NCBI RefSeq assembly: GCF_030272615.1
Contig: NC_081414.1
Coordinates: forward strand, 659,256,292 to 659,320,291
Length of the DNA stretch: 64,000 nucleotides
Direction: 5' to 3'
Origin: Cryptomeria japonica
Lineage: Eukaryota; Streptophyta; Pinopsida; Cupressales; Cupressaceae
Shown here: positions 9,980-21,369 of the stretch, one piece after another
How the letters are laid out: each line of letters begins with the position of its first letter
Numbering within the stretch: the first letter of the stretch is position 1
The notes under the pieces: generated by a model
What the model was told of the DNA's origin: nothing
Database searches by the model: none
What the model saw: the letters and a program-made list of their open reading frames with translations, nothing else
Made by a program: the position numbers and the translations under genes

Positions 9980-11815
9980 TGGATGAGGAGATTGCACATA
10001 TCCGACATCTAGGATTATATCATGTTTTACATTTGCCCAAAATTACGGCTAACAGGGCCTTGATTATAGCTTTAGTGGAGCGGTGGCATTCTGAGACATG
10101 TTCCTCCCATCTTCCTACTGGTGAGGCATCCATTACTTTAGAGGATGTTTGGCGTATACTGCATATTCCCATCCATGGTGCGAGAGTTGTATATGATCAT
10201 GACGATGGTGTCGATGGACTGTGTGCCCTCTTTGAGTGTGAGGAGTGGGATTTACATATCAGTGGTCATTATGATATCCCTTGGACTCGCTTGGACTATG
10301 ATGATCTTACTATAGTATTGTGCAGTATCGTAGGTGGTTTGTTGATTCTTGACAGATGAGGCCATGGCTTTCTACTTGGATGGGGCAGAGTGCTCCATGA
10401 TATGATTGTTCATCATTGAGTATATGCTTGGGGTTTGTGTCTATTAGCCATGGTTTATTATTAGATGCACAACATTGTATACTTAGGATACCGATTGATC
10501 AGTTGTGGTGTGACATTGCTCCATACTTGGGCTTGGGAGCACATTTCTATCTCGAGGCCAGTTATTCATGTTGACTTGCAGCCTGAGGAGCCATATGCAT
10601 ACAGATATACACCTGGTATTAGACATAAGGGTTCGGGTAACACCTTGTATTGGAGACATCAGCTTGATATCTTGCAGCATTTTATTTGGAGACCATATTT
10701 AGATTCCCTAGTTGGGCAGATGATGCACAACACTTGCCTTTCTGCAGACAATAGAGATATCTTATTGGGAGGACCATTGAGATGCAAAGGATCATTGAGA
10801 TGTACCTTCTAGGATAGGTACTCAGACAGTTTGGGGAGATATAGGTGACACGTGTTGTTACAGCGTACTTTGCTAGTGTTTCTCGTGAGGTTTCTGATTG
10901 GGGTGTGTGCATACAATGACATGTGGTGGCTGCCAAGTTTGATGGCCTTTGGGCATTACCCTGGGGTTGAAGTGCAGGTGTAGTAGATCCAGGGACTACT
11001 CCTGAGTATGATGCATGGTGGGCATAGGCCTATTCCACTGACTGGTTTGACTGTTCCGATCACAACATAGCAGATACGACATCCTAGACAACGACTGAGG
11101 ATTTAGATGGGGGAGAGGAGGGGAGATGAAAGAGGAGAGGAGGGTGAAGGGGGAGAGGAGGGTGGATGAGGAGATGAGGAGGAGAGGAGGATGCAGATAT
11201 TGGTGTAGACACCGAGTCTATGAGCAGCGGAGATGACGATGATTCTCCATAATCATCGAGCAATGAGGATGGGGATGATGATGATATGTCAAAGCTAGAG
11301 GACGTGCCTACTGCTGAGGGGAGAGGAGGGCAGGGTGGTGATGGAGATGATGATGATCCACAAGTTATTAGAACATGGATTCAGAGTCTAGAGGATGAGG
11401 TTGTCAGACTTAGGCAGCGACAGTATGTTGAGCAGGAGGCATTCCGCAGAGACTATGGTGCATTAGAGACTGAGAGAGATCATCTCTAGAGGGAGAGAGA
11501 TGATGCAGTTAGGAGAGCTTAGATCACCATGGATGCATATGATCAGTTATTTGGGCCGGTGACAGAGGCACGTAGCCAGGCAGATAGATATTTTGCTACT
11601 GCATAGGAGGCTATTTATTATCGGCAAGCTTATGAGAGAGCTATTCCTAAGGGTTAGAGGGAGCCTAGTTTTAGTGAATTTATAGGGAGAAGATCGATTC
11701 AATCTACCTCTCAACAGACTAGTAGTGGAGGAGTGATGGGTCCACCTCGACATCCTCGGGCAGGATCTAGTGGGGAGGATCCACCTGTTGACAGAGGCAG
11801 TGTGGGTTGATACAT
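9980..11815 (+). pseudogene. Plant-mobile-domain-like gene, antisense inside Gypsy-1
   Basis: This plus-strand protein runs opposite to gag-pol. At 10033-10359 it reads ITANRALIIALVERWHSET and HLPTGEASITLEDVWRILH, the signature start of the plant mobile domain (aminotransferase-like family). At 10465-10812 it reads GVTLLHTWAWEHISISRP and then IWRPYL, matching the family's Trp-rich C-terminal part. A Glu/Arg/Gly-rich tail (11100-11215) and a coiled-coil stretch (IQSLEDEVVRLRQRQYVEQ, 11370-11430) follow. Several stops break the frame. The domain is known in host MAIN-type proteins and in transposons; its role in a gypsy element is unknown. A second copy of the C-terminal half is at 38640-39990. 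Confidence 0.68.
11100..11215. repeat. GGAGAGGAGG purine-rich tract
   Basis: This low-complexity strand consists of repeated ggagaggaggg units. It falls in the acidic and basic tail of the mobile-domain gene. Gypsy-3 has a comparable gatgatgatgagg-rich tract at 39250-39310. Confidence 0.6.
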
Positions 11816-14354
11816 TGAGATCATCTTATCTGAGCCTTCAAGCCTATTTTATGATTATTGTATTCGAACACATTACCATTTTTGAGTTATATATATGATA
11901 TGCAGTTTTTGGCAGCGATCTATTATGCTTTGTTGTCCATGTATGTTATGCGATGCATGTCTATATGATTTATAAATGTTTTTTAATGAATGCAATGGTT
12001 TCTACATGATTTATGATGTGATGATTATGAATGGTTTCTATATGATGCTCAAATATATGCAATTAACACTTATACAAATGCAATTTAAACTATATGAATG
12101 TGACTTAAAACTATATGGATGCACTTAAAACTATATGGATGCACTTTTATTTTTACATGATAATGCCAAAATATTCTTTTAACTCAAATGTACCTTGAAT
12201 AAATGTTAGTAAGATGAAAGAAAGAAGAGATTGATGAAAGAATAATGTTAGATGACATAAAATGATTTAGAAAAAGATGAGAAAAGAATCAGCAAACTAT
12301 CAACAAACAGATGAGATGAGAATGATAATGATTGATTCACGAACCTGTGTCATTATTTATTGCGCAATATATATTCATCACTGAGCCTTATTATTGAACA
12401 ATGGAGCTTAGCACATTAGGGTATTAGGAATCAAGATGTAAAGATATCTGATTGAAGAAACAAACACGTAGCAGACAAGGAGTGAAACCGTCCATTCTGG
12501 GAAATACACTAGGGGTCGAGGTATGTGTGGCATTCACAAGCTAAATGCTCCTATCACAGACACCCACTAGAGCAATTTCCCTAGAACTTCATTGGTTCAC
12601 ACCACAAACAACAAACAAAGAAAAAGATAATGCCCATCATGGCTCCTCTAGTCACTTGTGGACATCCTTGAGTAGCATAGGAACACGATCTATCGCCAAA
12701 TGATAAAAGATAAAGATTGACCCGGACAAAATTCAGTAGCTATATCGATCTTGTGCCTTCATTCTCAATTGCTTGATGTGATAGTTGATAATGTCTGATC
12801 TCAGAAAGTTGCGGACCCCGTTTAAGACTGACCTGTCTGATTTCGAGTGTATCCTCTTTTGTTTAAGATAAGATAATGATCACTTGATATGGATATTAAT
12901 ATGATTGATAAGACAGATTGATCAGTTGATTGCAGATGTTTGACTGGATAGTCGTATCCTTTGTTAACTTCATGTGAAGCGTTTGCTGGATATCTGCTAG
13001 GGTATTTGTTTCTTGCGAGACATTTTATTGCAAGTTTTTTTTATTGTTTTTGGGTTGATTTTGTGGATTATATCTGAATGTTTTTGGAAAAAAAATTCAG
13101 GATCGTATATGGATGTTTTTGGTATTTTTTCAAGACATTTTCTGATTTTTAGGTTTTTTTCAGGACTTTTTCTGATTTTTAGGATTTTTTTTCAGGACAT
13201 TATATGATTTTTAGGTTTTTTTCAGCGATGCCCCCAGCATGCAGACCTATATGACATGATGATTTGCAGATTGCATGTGGAGACAATGAATTTTTGACAT
13301 GACCTATGTTAATGCAATATGCATGATGAAGATGCAGTTCTTATTTGAACAAGGATGATTGTGTTTGTTTAGCATTTTGTAATACACCAATTGAATTGGA
13401 GGTACAAAATATTTCATAGATAAGCGGTCAATTGATCCTTAAGGTCCCTTGGATCATCCAAATTAACACACTTAGTGACTAGGATTTACAAATGGAGAGG
13501 CAAAAATTTCCCATTGGTTCTTGAAACTTTGATCTTCTTTTGCCCATGTGTGTGCAAATGAGTTAATTCCCGCTCTTGTGTTCACTAAAGATCCTTAGCA
13601 TCCTATATGACTAGCTAGATGGATTATTCTAACTTCAAAAGCATCCCGAATAGAGCCTCGCTACTAGCAAGATTTTAGAGCTCCAACGAGATTATAGACT
13701 GTAATTTCTCAAATATTGCTCATTGCCAGTAGGCGTTCATAGCCCTGATAGAATTACTCGCATGTTCCCATAGCCAATCTTTTTGTCGCACTTTGTATTC
13801 GTGATATTTCAGTTATATATCATTGCTCTTTTGCCTTGAGATGAATATTTGGCATAGCACTTTTTCTTTTATATTTTCTTGCCTTGACCTGTAAGTAATG
13901 AAACCTACTTGGGTGTGACAACTACAGCGGTGCTGAAGTAGAATTTTAGATTTTTCACTAGTCATGTGATCAACTAGGTGTCTCGAATGAATTAGAGATT
14001 TTGTTAATGTGTTTGAGATATAGCAATTGATAGATGTTGGGTTAACAAGTCTCAAATAGTGAAATCACTACCCAACCATAAGTAAAGCGTCGTCATAGGG
14101 TAATGTTGAAAATGTATGACCTTAGGACCTCAAAGACTTCACGTCCGAATATCTAAGAAAGGAGATGACCCTTGTTTCTCTTGAATGCAAACAAATGATA
14201 AACTTGGACAGTTGTCTTGTTTTATTGACGTTGCTATGTGTAAATGCAAAACTTTTGCGAATGCGATGCATTTGACGAAGAAACTATATGAGATGCAGTG
14301 CTTTGAAAAACATGAAATGCAATGCAGAAAGAAAAAACTAAACTAACCCATCCC
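11816..14354. other. Gypsy-1 noncoding spacer between mobile-domain gene and integrase end
   Basis: No supported coding frame is seen on either strand. The first part is ATG/GATG-rich (about 11950-12150, with a repeated actatatggatgcactt). Around 12640 it resembles 40900-40960 of Gypsy-3 (gacatccttgagt against gacatcctcaagt), so the spacer belongs to the element family. This is the junction between the two convergent transcription units, pol from the right and the antisense gene from the left. Confidence 0.55.
13085..13232. repeat. Short tandem array of about 33 bp (ctgatttttagg)
   Basis: Three to four adjacent units share ttttcaggac, ctgatttttagg and a T-run. It is T-rich low-complexity sequence inside the Gypsy-1 spacer. 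Confidence 0.65.
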
Positions 14355-14577
14355 TTAGATATAATATCGCTTAATGTGCATGTTGTTCATAGGATCAGGG
14401 AGTGGATCTCCCTTCACGATAGCCAAATTTTATGCTCCATTTCCTATAACCCTTGTTATGATAAAAGGACCTAGCCAATTAGGTTAAAACTTCCCTGGCT
14501 TTTCTTGTTCCGCTAGGTTCCTTTGGTTCTCCTTGAGAACTAGATTTCCCACTTCAAAATTATTTGGGCGTACTCAT
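14355..14577 (-). pseudogene. Gypsy-1 integrase C-terminal end
   Basis: This is the last part of the gypsy integrase, cut off from the core by the element at 14578-21369. On the minus strand I read LVLKENQRNLAEQEKPGKF, PNWLGPF, then PLPDPMNNMHIKRYYI and a stop at 14355-14357. This GPF/GPY-type module helps choose target DNA in the family. It has internal stops. The other part starts at 21370. Confidence 0.75.
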
Positions 14578-15467
14578 TGTTAGATAATTAGTTAATCCCA
14601 AAGACACTAAGAGGGGGGGTGAATTGGTGTTTGACTGGTAGATGAAAGATTTAAACTTATTTGCAATTCTGTAACTGAGATTAATATATCGGTAAACAAA
14701 TAATAATGCAGTAAAGAGAAACAAAGGAATCAACATCAATGCACACCATAACACAAATATTTTGGCGAGGAAACCTGATAAAGGGAAAACCTCGATGGGA
14801 TTTGTGACCCATAATATTTACTCACTGGCCATATGAATAAATATTTCTTATTACAAAAGGGGCCTGCACATGCAGGAAGGCGAACTGCCTAGAGCTCACT
14901 GCTCAACAACAAAAATGGAGTCACACTGACTACAATATCACACTGATGTAAACACAAAAATGAACTCTTACAACTTGCATCAAAATGTTGGATGAGTTCG
15001 TTGTTATGCTCTGTCTAATATCGGTTCTGCCTCTGCCAAAAACCCTAGCCGGTATGTTGTCAAATGATTCTACTTACATAGAATAATCTTCGCTCAACTC
15101 TGCTTCTTATTCGCTCCAAAATAAACACATCAAAATGCATATGCAACTATTCGCTATCATATCTATATCCTATCTCATATCATCGCTTTCATATATTTTA
15201 AATGACCTACAAGAGCTCATAAATATATGAGTCTTTACAATACAACATGTCAGCCATACAATTATATTTACATTACAATTTATTTTGCATAAACAATACT
15301 ATTGCCAAGTCGGCCTGGAATGCCAGGATAATCTTCTGCCAGTGTGAATAAGCCTTGTTGTATCTATCGTTGCTGATAGGTGAAGTCTATTATTGGTTGA
15401 ACCTGTGGAACCTTGTTGCCATCAATGACAACATCCACCATTCTCATCTGAGTGTATAATGCCAACA
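14578..15467 (-). repeat. 3' LTR of the non-autonomous element
   Basis: This 890-bp copy runs from TGTTAGATAATT to TATAATGCCAACA and is paired with 20464-21369. It includes agaggggggg and the motif ggaaacctgataaaggga, shared in form with the Copia-1 LTR. Confidence 0.9.
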
Positions 15468-15484
15468 ATCTCTCCCTTTGGCAT
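15468..15484 (-). other. Polypurine tract of the non-autonomous element
   Basis: The minus strand reads CCAAAGGGAGAGAT directly before TGTTGGCATT, the start of the 3' LTR. It is almost the same as the Copia-1 PPT context (catcaatgc followed by aaagggrgagat). Confidence 0.75.
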
Positions 15485-15549
15485 TGATGGCAACACTCAT
15501 GAGAAAAATCAAAATTATGAACCCAAAATGGTGAGTGCTCCCCCTGAGA

Positions 15550-18500
15550 AAATGATCTTTTCATTTTTCTCACTATACCACTCCCCCTTGGACATCAATG
15601 AAAAAGGATGTCAAAAATTAAAAAATTTACTTAGAACCCCGAAGCCGATTGTGTACAACTTGAAAAATATCCGCCAGAACTAAGTTCAAACCCTGCATGA
15701 ACTTCGTACTGTCAATAATTATTGTTTCTGTTTGCTTGATCATTCTGATAAGATGGTGCATTTGTTATTCCAGTGATCTATCTCCTTGAATTGTAGCTGT
15801 TGATAGTGCATTCCGGTGAGTGATTAGATTGTCCAGTCTTGGACCAAGCTTATTCTTCAACTCCCTGGTTTTCATTTTCAGTCTTGCCTTTTATTTTTCA
15901 AGATTTTCAATCTTTTCCTCATATATAGCCATCTCCTGTTCTATGACTGATGTTAGTTCCAAAGAAACAATTATGTTATCTGAAATATCATCAATTTCTT
16001 TCTGAGTTTTTCTTATCTGATCATCAATATCTTCTGATAGTTGATGTGGTTTACAAGCTTCCCGATATAATTCCTTATACTCCAAAATGGTAGAATTTAA
16101 TGTCAGTGGCAGTGTATCAATCTGTTGTGTACAATCCTTTATTGTTTTTCCAAAGAATGCTTCCTTTTCTTTATCAAATTTTTCTTGAATAGTCTCCTCA
16201 TTTATTTTATCTAATGTTTGAATGTTAGCAGGAATGAATTTAGACAATGTGTCCAATTTACCTATCGAGCCAACAATATGATCTACATTGCACTCTGGTA
16301 CAATCATCTGTAAAATCGGTAGAGATTCAGCGATTGCCTTAAATGCTAAGGCATTACATTCCATTATTTTCTTTATAGAATCCAATAGTACTTTTGTAAC
16401 AGTTGTTGGTCTGAAATCCAAAGATGAAGTACTGGGAGAAGTGCTAGGTTCTGCATTATCTTTCTTCTCTTCTCCTGATTTCTTTGTCCCTTCCTTTGTT
16501 TTTGTTCAGCTACCACTTCCTCTTCCTTATTCACATTCTTATCCTTTGCCAGTTCAGATGTTGTCTATTCTTGTGCTTTATCTGTTGATATCTCAATATA
16601 TTGTTGAGTGTCAACTTCCTTGACCGGTGAGTCAGAAATCTCAACATTTACAGATTCTGATTTCTTCTCTTCAAAACTTTCTTTATCAATTTATGAAATA
16701 GAGGTATCATTCATTGTAATGTTGATGTCCTGAGTGTCAGCCTTCATTGTGAATAGAATGTTTGACTTGGGATCAACTGTATCTGTTCCTTTTTCTTCCT
16801 CTAATGTCTTTTTTGTGTGCTGATTCTGCACTTCTGCCTGTGCCTCTGCTACTGTCTGTGGGGTGTCTTGAGCCAGTGGTGGTAAGTTATCCTTTATTGT
16901 TAAGTCAAGAGCACTGCCAACCTTATTCTTCCCTTTATCTCCTTTTTGATATACCTTAGTAAAAGATTTATCAACTTTTTGTCTTTCTTTTTCTTCTCTT
17001 TCCTCTTTCTCCACAAAGAAAATATCCTATTTGTTTGTTGTCTTGTCTGTGATTTCCTTTGTCCTACCGACCATGAGGCTTACTTGTCGGTGACCACTTA
17101 CAAAAATAGTTATGTTAGCTTTTGCTATCAATTCATTTATTTCTTGTCTAGACTTAGCTGGATGAACAACCAATAGTGCTTCAACTTCAATTTCTTATCC
17201 AATTCCATGATAGACATTCTTTTTGCCTCAAGCCTTAGATATAAATCATTAGGGAGAACATCAATGAATTCAATAAGAACTTTCTTATATATATCTAAAT
17301 ACAATATTAAGCTTTCTTCAATAGTGTCCTTATCAGAATCATTAAAAGAATGATAAAACTTACTGACATTGCTGAGATTACCATCCTGAGTTATTTCGTT
17401 AATGAGCTCTTCCGGGGAAAGTGTATCAGATACCTTTGGTTCTGGTTTCTTTTGTGCAATCTTCTTCGGACTGCTAGGCTCTCTCACAACCTGTTCTTTC
17501 TTCCTAAGTGTCCTTGTCTTCTTAGGTGATGGAGCAAGTGCCAGTGAGGATTTTCTCTTCTTCCTATCCACCCTTTTAAATTCAGTAGCTTTGTCACTAT
17601 CAGTCTCGGATGAGGTAACAATAGGGGAAACATGTGTTACCGATTACTGGTCAAACTTTCTTTCTTTCACGCTTGCAGCAACACCACTCAACTGATCAAG
17701 TTTCAATAATCCCTTGGTGACATCTTCGACAAATTTTGAAGCATCTTTCAATATTTTATCCCTTTTCTTTCCTTGCTTCTGAATAGCAACATCTTTCTTT
17801 ATGGTTTCAGCAGTGCCAAAGATCTTCTCAGTAGGTTCCAATGGGGCCTATAGAAGTATCTTGGCATAAGATTCCAAAATGTTGGTGTCCACTTCATATC
17901 CCATTTCAGTTACCCAAACAGTTCTAGGTTTGATAGCCTTCATCCATATTTCATCTCTCTTTATAACAAAGCATATCAATTTGTCATACTTATAAACAAT
18001 ACTCTGAGGGATTCTTTCCCTTTGCTTCATTCTTGCTTGAAAGTTTTTGAAGTATTCATTTACCTACTTGTTTCCTTCTGAACCCATGTCGTAAATTGCC
18101 TCCTTTATCTGTTTTCCAACAGAAATATCATAGGCAAAGTCCCTATGACCTATGTCAGGAATCTCCTTTGAGAAGTATAGCATCAAACATACAATTAAAT
18201 TCCCAAATTTGAATGTTCCCTTTTTATCACCCTTGATTTTGTCCAAGTTATCTATCAATTCATCTTTTAACCATTCACAAAGATCAATTTTTGCATTGTT
18301 CTTTACCATTTCATAAGCACCATGAATGCATAGACTGGAAATAGAATTCAGCCTATTTGTATGTGCAACCTTGTAACCAATAACCATGCTGGCATATTTA
18401 ACATTGTCATCAGTTATGTCACATACCCTGAGTGATCTGTTATCAGATGTAGCATCGGTTAGATTCATAACATCTTTGTTTGGAATTTTCTTCTTCTTCT

Positions 18501-18954
18501 CAGGCCTTGTGTCGGTACAGAGTAAATATGTAACAACTTTAATTACTTCCCTGATGATTTTGAAGATGGAGTCAAGCCATCAAAATTCACCATGAACTCT
18601 ACTTAGAACATATTGGATAATTTCATCTTCAAATTCAGGCATATGAAGGATGTCTACGAACCCTAAATCTTCCACAATCTTATGTTTAGGTTTGATTACA
18701 CCTTGGTTGTTTGTGATGACTTCCATAAACATGTTCTTTATATCCTCAGACCCTAGATCTTCAATATTACAGTGAATGTATGCCCTAGGGTCTTTTGCGA
18801 ATGTGACTCCCTTCAGAATTTTTGAAAATGCTCCAATAGAGTCATCCATCTTAGCTATCTTAGGAATTATCTTAAAAACTGGCCTAGGACGTTTGATATT
18901 CTCCACAACAGTAGGGTTTTCTATGAATCCAGGAATGAAAGATGAAGAAGCCAT
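15550..18954 (-). pseudogene. Unknown large ORF of the non-autonomous LTR element
   Basis: I do not recognise this protein. It starts at ATG 18954 (MASSSFIPGF). One frame runs from 18954 to 17137, about 600 codons, broken only by four stops near 18577, 18061, 17845 and 17641. Frameshifts then lead into 17014-16691 and 16421-15891. The first part is globular (VIGYKVAHTNRLNSISS, CEWLKDELIDNLDKIKGD, KFGNLIVCLMLYFSKEIP). A basic, nuclear-signal-like stretch follows (DRKKRKSS, PSPKKTRTLRKKEQ, about 17500-17571). Next comes a Glu/Lys-rich part, then a helical, coiled-coil-like end (DDQIRKTQKEIDDIS, YEEKIENLEK). No enzyme motif is visible. An intact ancestor of about 1000-1100 residues is inferred. 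Confidence 0.7.
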
Positions 18955-19279
18955 GATGCAAAATAAATACCTTTTTCTGTCGAATGCAAGTGAAAACCTT
19001 GGATTCCCTAGAAAATGTTTGTTGTTTCGTTTCTTAAATGTTGGTGCTCTACTTATGTGCTCTTTGAATACTTGACTTCTTGGTGAGTCGAAATGAGAAA
19101 TTTCAATGCTTTATAGCCAAAAAGTTAACTAACAGTCGCATTAAATGCTTCGTCGATTTAGTAAACTTCTGTTGTAACTCAACATATGTGTCAGTAAAGA
19201 AGGATTATGACTTCTTACCATCATCTGAGGGTAAAATGCATGATCTTTAATTAGTTGCCTTACCCCTAAGAATTATTCC

Positions 19280-20392
19280 TTAGTTAGATGAATAATTTCT
19301 TGTCGGTGCAGGATTGCTTTGTTCTGCCGGTGCAGAGCTAGATTCATCATTTCTTTGATTTGTCTTCTTGACCCATTGTTTAGAGAATTCTTGCTTGATT
19401 TCATTCACCTTTTCCTTGCCTTTGTCATTAGATCCTCTGTTGTTTGCCGGTAAATTCTTGCTTCTGCAAAATTTTGCAATATGCCCAATCTTGTTGCATG
19501 CATAACAAGTTACATTGTTTCTTTGAATAGCTTTTCCATAACCTTTCCTGGTTTGAGTTCTGCATTGATTAGATAGATGTTCAAATCTACCACAAGCATA
19601 GCATTTTACATTCATTCTACAATTATTTGAGTTATGACCATATTTATTGTATTTGGAACATTGACCAGTAGATGAGTTTGTATTCTGATTATTCTTATAT
19701 CTGCATTGATTTTCTCTATGACCAAATTTGTTGCAATTAAAACATTTGTCGTTGAATTTATAAGCATTGGGTTGCCTTACTGGTTTGTTGTGATCATGAT
19801 TATTTACAGTTCCAGAACTTTTGCATGTTCAAATCCAAGTCCAACTATTTCTCCATTAGGTTTTTGACTTTTCAGCATATCATCAAGCTTGTCTGAGCTC
19901 TTTTTAAATTTATCTTTGTATTCATTTGCAGTGACCAACTCATTTTCTAGAGAGCTAAATTGTCTCATAAGTTCCTCTTTGTCATGTTGCCTCTGAATTA
20001 ACTCTATTTTAAGCATATCATTTTCATGACTAAGCCTTATAGATTCATCTGCTCTTTCATTAAATCGTCTGGCCAAATCTTCCTGATTCTTCTTTATATC
20101 TTCAATATCCTTACATAGTCTCATGGTTAATTCTTGCATCTCATTATTCATGTTATTGTTCTCTTGTCTCAATTTCTCTGCAATATCTCTGAGAGTTTCT
20201 TTTTCTTCATCATCTTGTTTTTGCAGTGACACGCAATTCTTTTCTCTTACTCTGTGCCATGACTAGGTTTTCTTGAAGTGCTTTGATGAATTCTCGAGTA
20301 GATCTGAGTTCTTCTTCCAGATTGATATTCTTTAATTTTTTTGCATCAAAATCTTCAAGATCCCCTTCCAACTGTTGTCTCAAACTTTCCAT
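19280..20392 (-). pseudogene. Gag-like protein: coiled coil and four CCHC zinc knuckles
   Basis: It starts at ATG 20392 (MESLRQQLEGDLEDFD), just inside the PBS. Residues to about 190 are heptad-rich (LRQENNNMNNEMQEL, IRLSHENDMLKIEL), a long coiled coil likely to drive assembly. There is one frameshift near 20225. The C-terminal part holds four CX2CX4HX4C knuckles in a row at 19465-19744: CFNCNKFGHRENQC, CSKYNKYGHNSNNC (second Cys changed to Tyr), CYACGRFEHLSNQC (Glu for Gly) and CYACNKIGHIAKFC. These should bind element RNA. The tail is Lys/Ser/Pro-rich and ends at 19280. I could not see a standard copia capsid core, so the gag assignment rests on position and knuckles. Confidence 0.72.
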
Positions 20393-20448
20393 CGGTACCA
20401 GTTTCAGAATCTTCCTCAAGTTGTTAGGCTTCTGCAAATAGAGGACCA

Positions 20449-20461
20449 GGCTCTGATACCA
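20449..20461 (-). other. PBS (initiator Met tRNA type) of the non-autonomous element
   Basis: The minus strand reads TGGTATCAGAGCC two bases after the 5' LTR ends in ...TAACA. This is the classic copia primer-binding site, complementary to the 3' end of initiator methionine tRNA. Confidence 0.85.
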
Positions 20462-20463
20462 AT

Positions 20464-21369
20464 TGTTAGATAATTGGTTAATCCCAAAGACACCGAGAGG
20501 GGGGGTTGAATCAGTGTCTGACCGGTAGATGAAATATTTAAACTTATTTGCAATTATGTAACTGAGATTAATATACCGGTAAACAAATAATAATGTAGTA
20601 AAGAGAAACAAAGGAATCAACATAAATGCACACCATAACACAAATATTTTGACGAGGAAACCCGGTAAGGGAAAAACCTCGGTGGGATTTGTGACCCACA
20701 AAATTTACTCACTAGCCATATGAATAAATATTACTTAGTACAAAAGGGGCATGCACATGCAGGAAGGCCAACTGCCTAGAGCTCACTTCTCAACAACAAA
20801 AATGGATTCACACTGACTACAATATCACACTGATGTAAACACAAAAATAAACTCTTACAACTTGCATCAAAATGTTGGATGAGTTCGTTGTTATGCTATG
20901 TCTGATACCAGTTCTGCCTCTGCCAAAAACCCTAGTTGGTATGTTGTCAAATGATTCCTCTTACAAAGATTAATCTTCACTCAACTCTGCTTCTTATTCG
21001 CTCCAAAATAAACACATCAAAATGCATATACTATTCGCCATCATATCTTTATCCTATCTCATATCATCACTTTCATATATTGCAAATGACCTACAAGAGC
21101 TCATAAATATATGAGTCTTTACAATACAACATGTCATCCATACAATTATTATTTACATTACAATTTATTTTGCATAAACAATACTATTGCCAAGTCAGCC
21201 TGGAATTCCGGTATAATCTTCTGTAGGTGTAAACTGGATGCCAATGTGAACAAGCCTTGTTGTATCTGTCGATGCCGGTAGGTGAAGTCTATTGCTGATT
21301 GAACCTATGGAACCTTGTTGCCATCAATGACAACATCCACCATTTTCATCTGAGTGTATATTGCCAACA
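20464..21369 (-). repeat. 5' LTR of the non-autonomous element
   Basis: This 906-bp copy runs from TGTTAGATAATTGG to TATATTGCCAACA. Short stretches of open frame across it are LTR read-through and not a gene. Confidence 0.9.

Larger units (their letters stand above)
14578..21369 (-). mobile_element. Non-autonomous LTR element (TR-GAG-like) with an unknown large ORF
   Basis: This 6.8-kb element is inserted in Gypsy-1 integrase and flanked by ctcat (14573-14577) and ttcat (21370-21374), one mismatch. LTRs are at 14578-15467 and 20464-21369. The PBS matches the initiator-Met primer used by copia elements and a PPT precedes the 3' LTR. Inside are a coiled-coil/zinc-knuckle protein (19280-20392) and a long unrecognised ORF (about 15550-18954). 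I found no protease, integrase, RT or RNase H motif in any frame, so it must borrow enzymes. Its LTR shares blocks with the Copia-1 LTR. LTR difference is about 20 in the first 250 bases (by-eye count). Confidence 0.85.
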
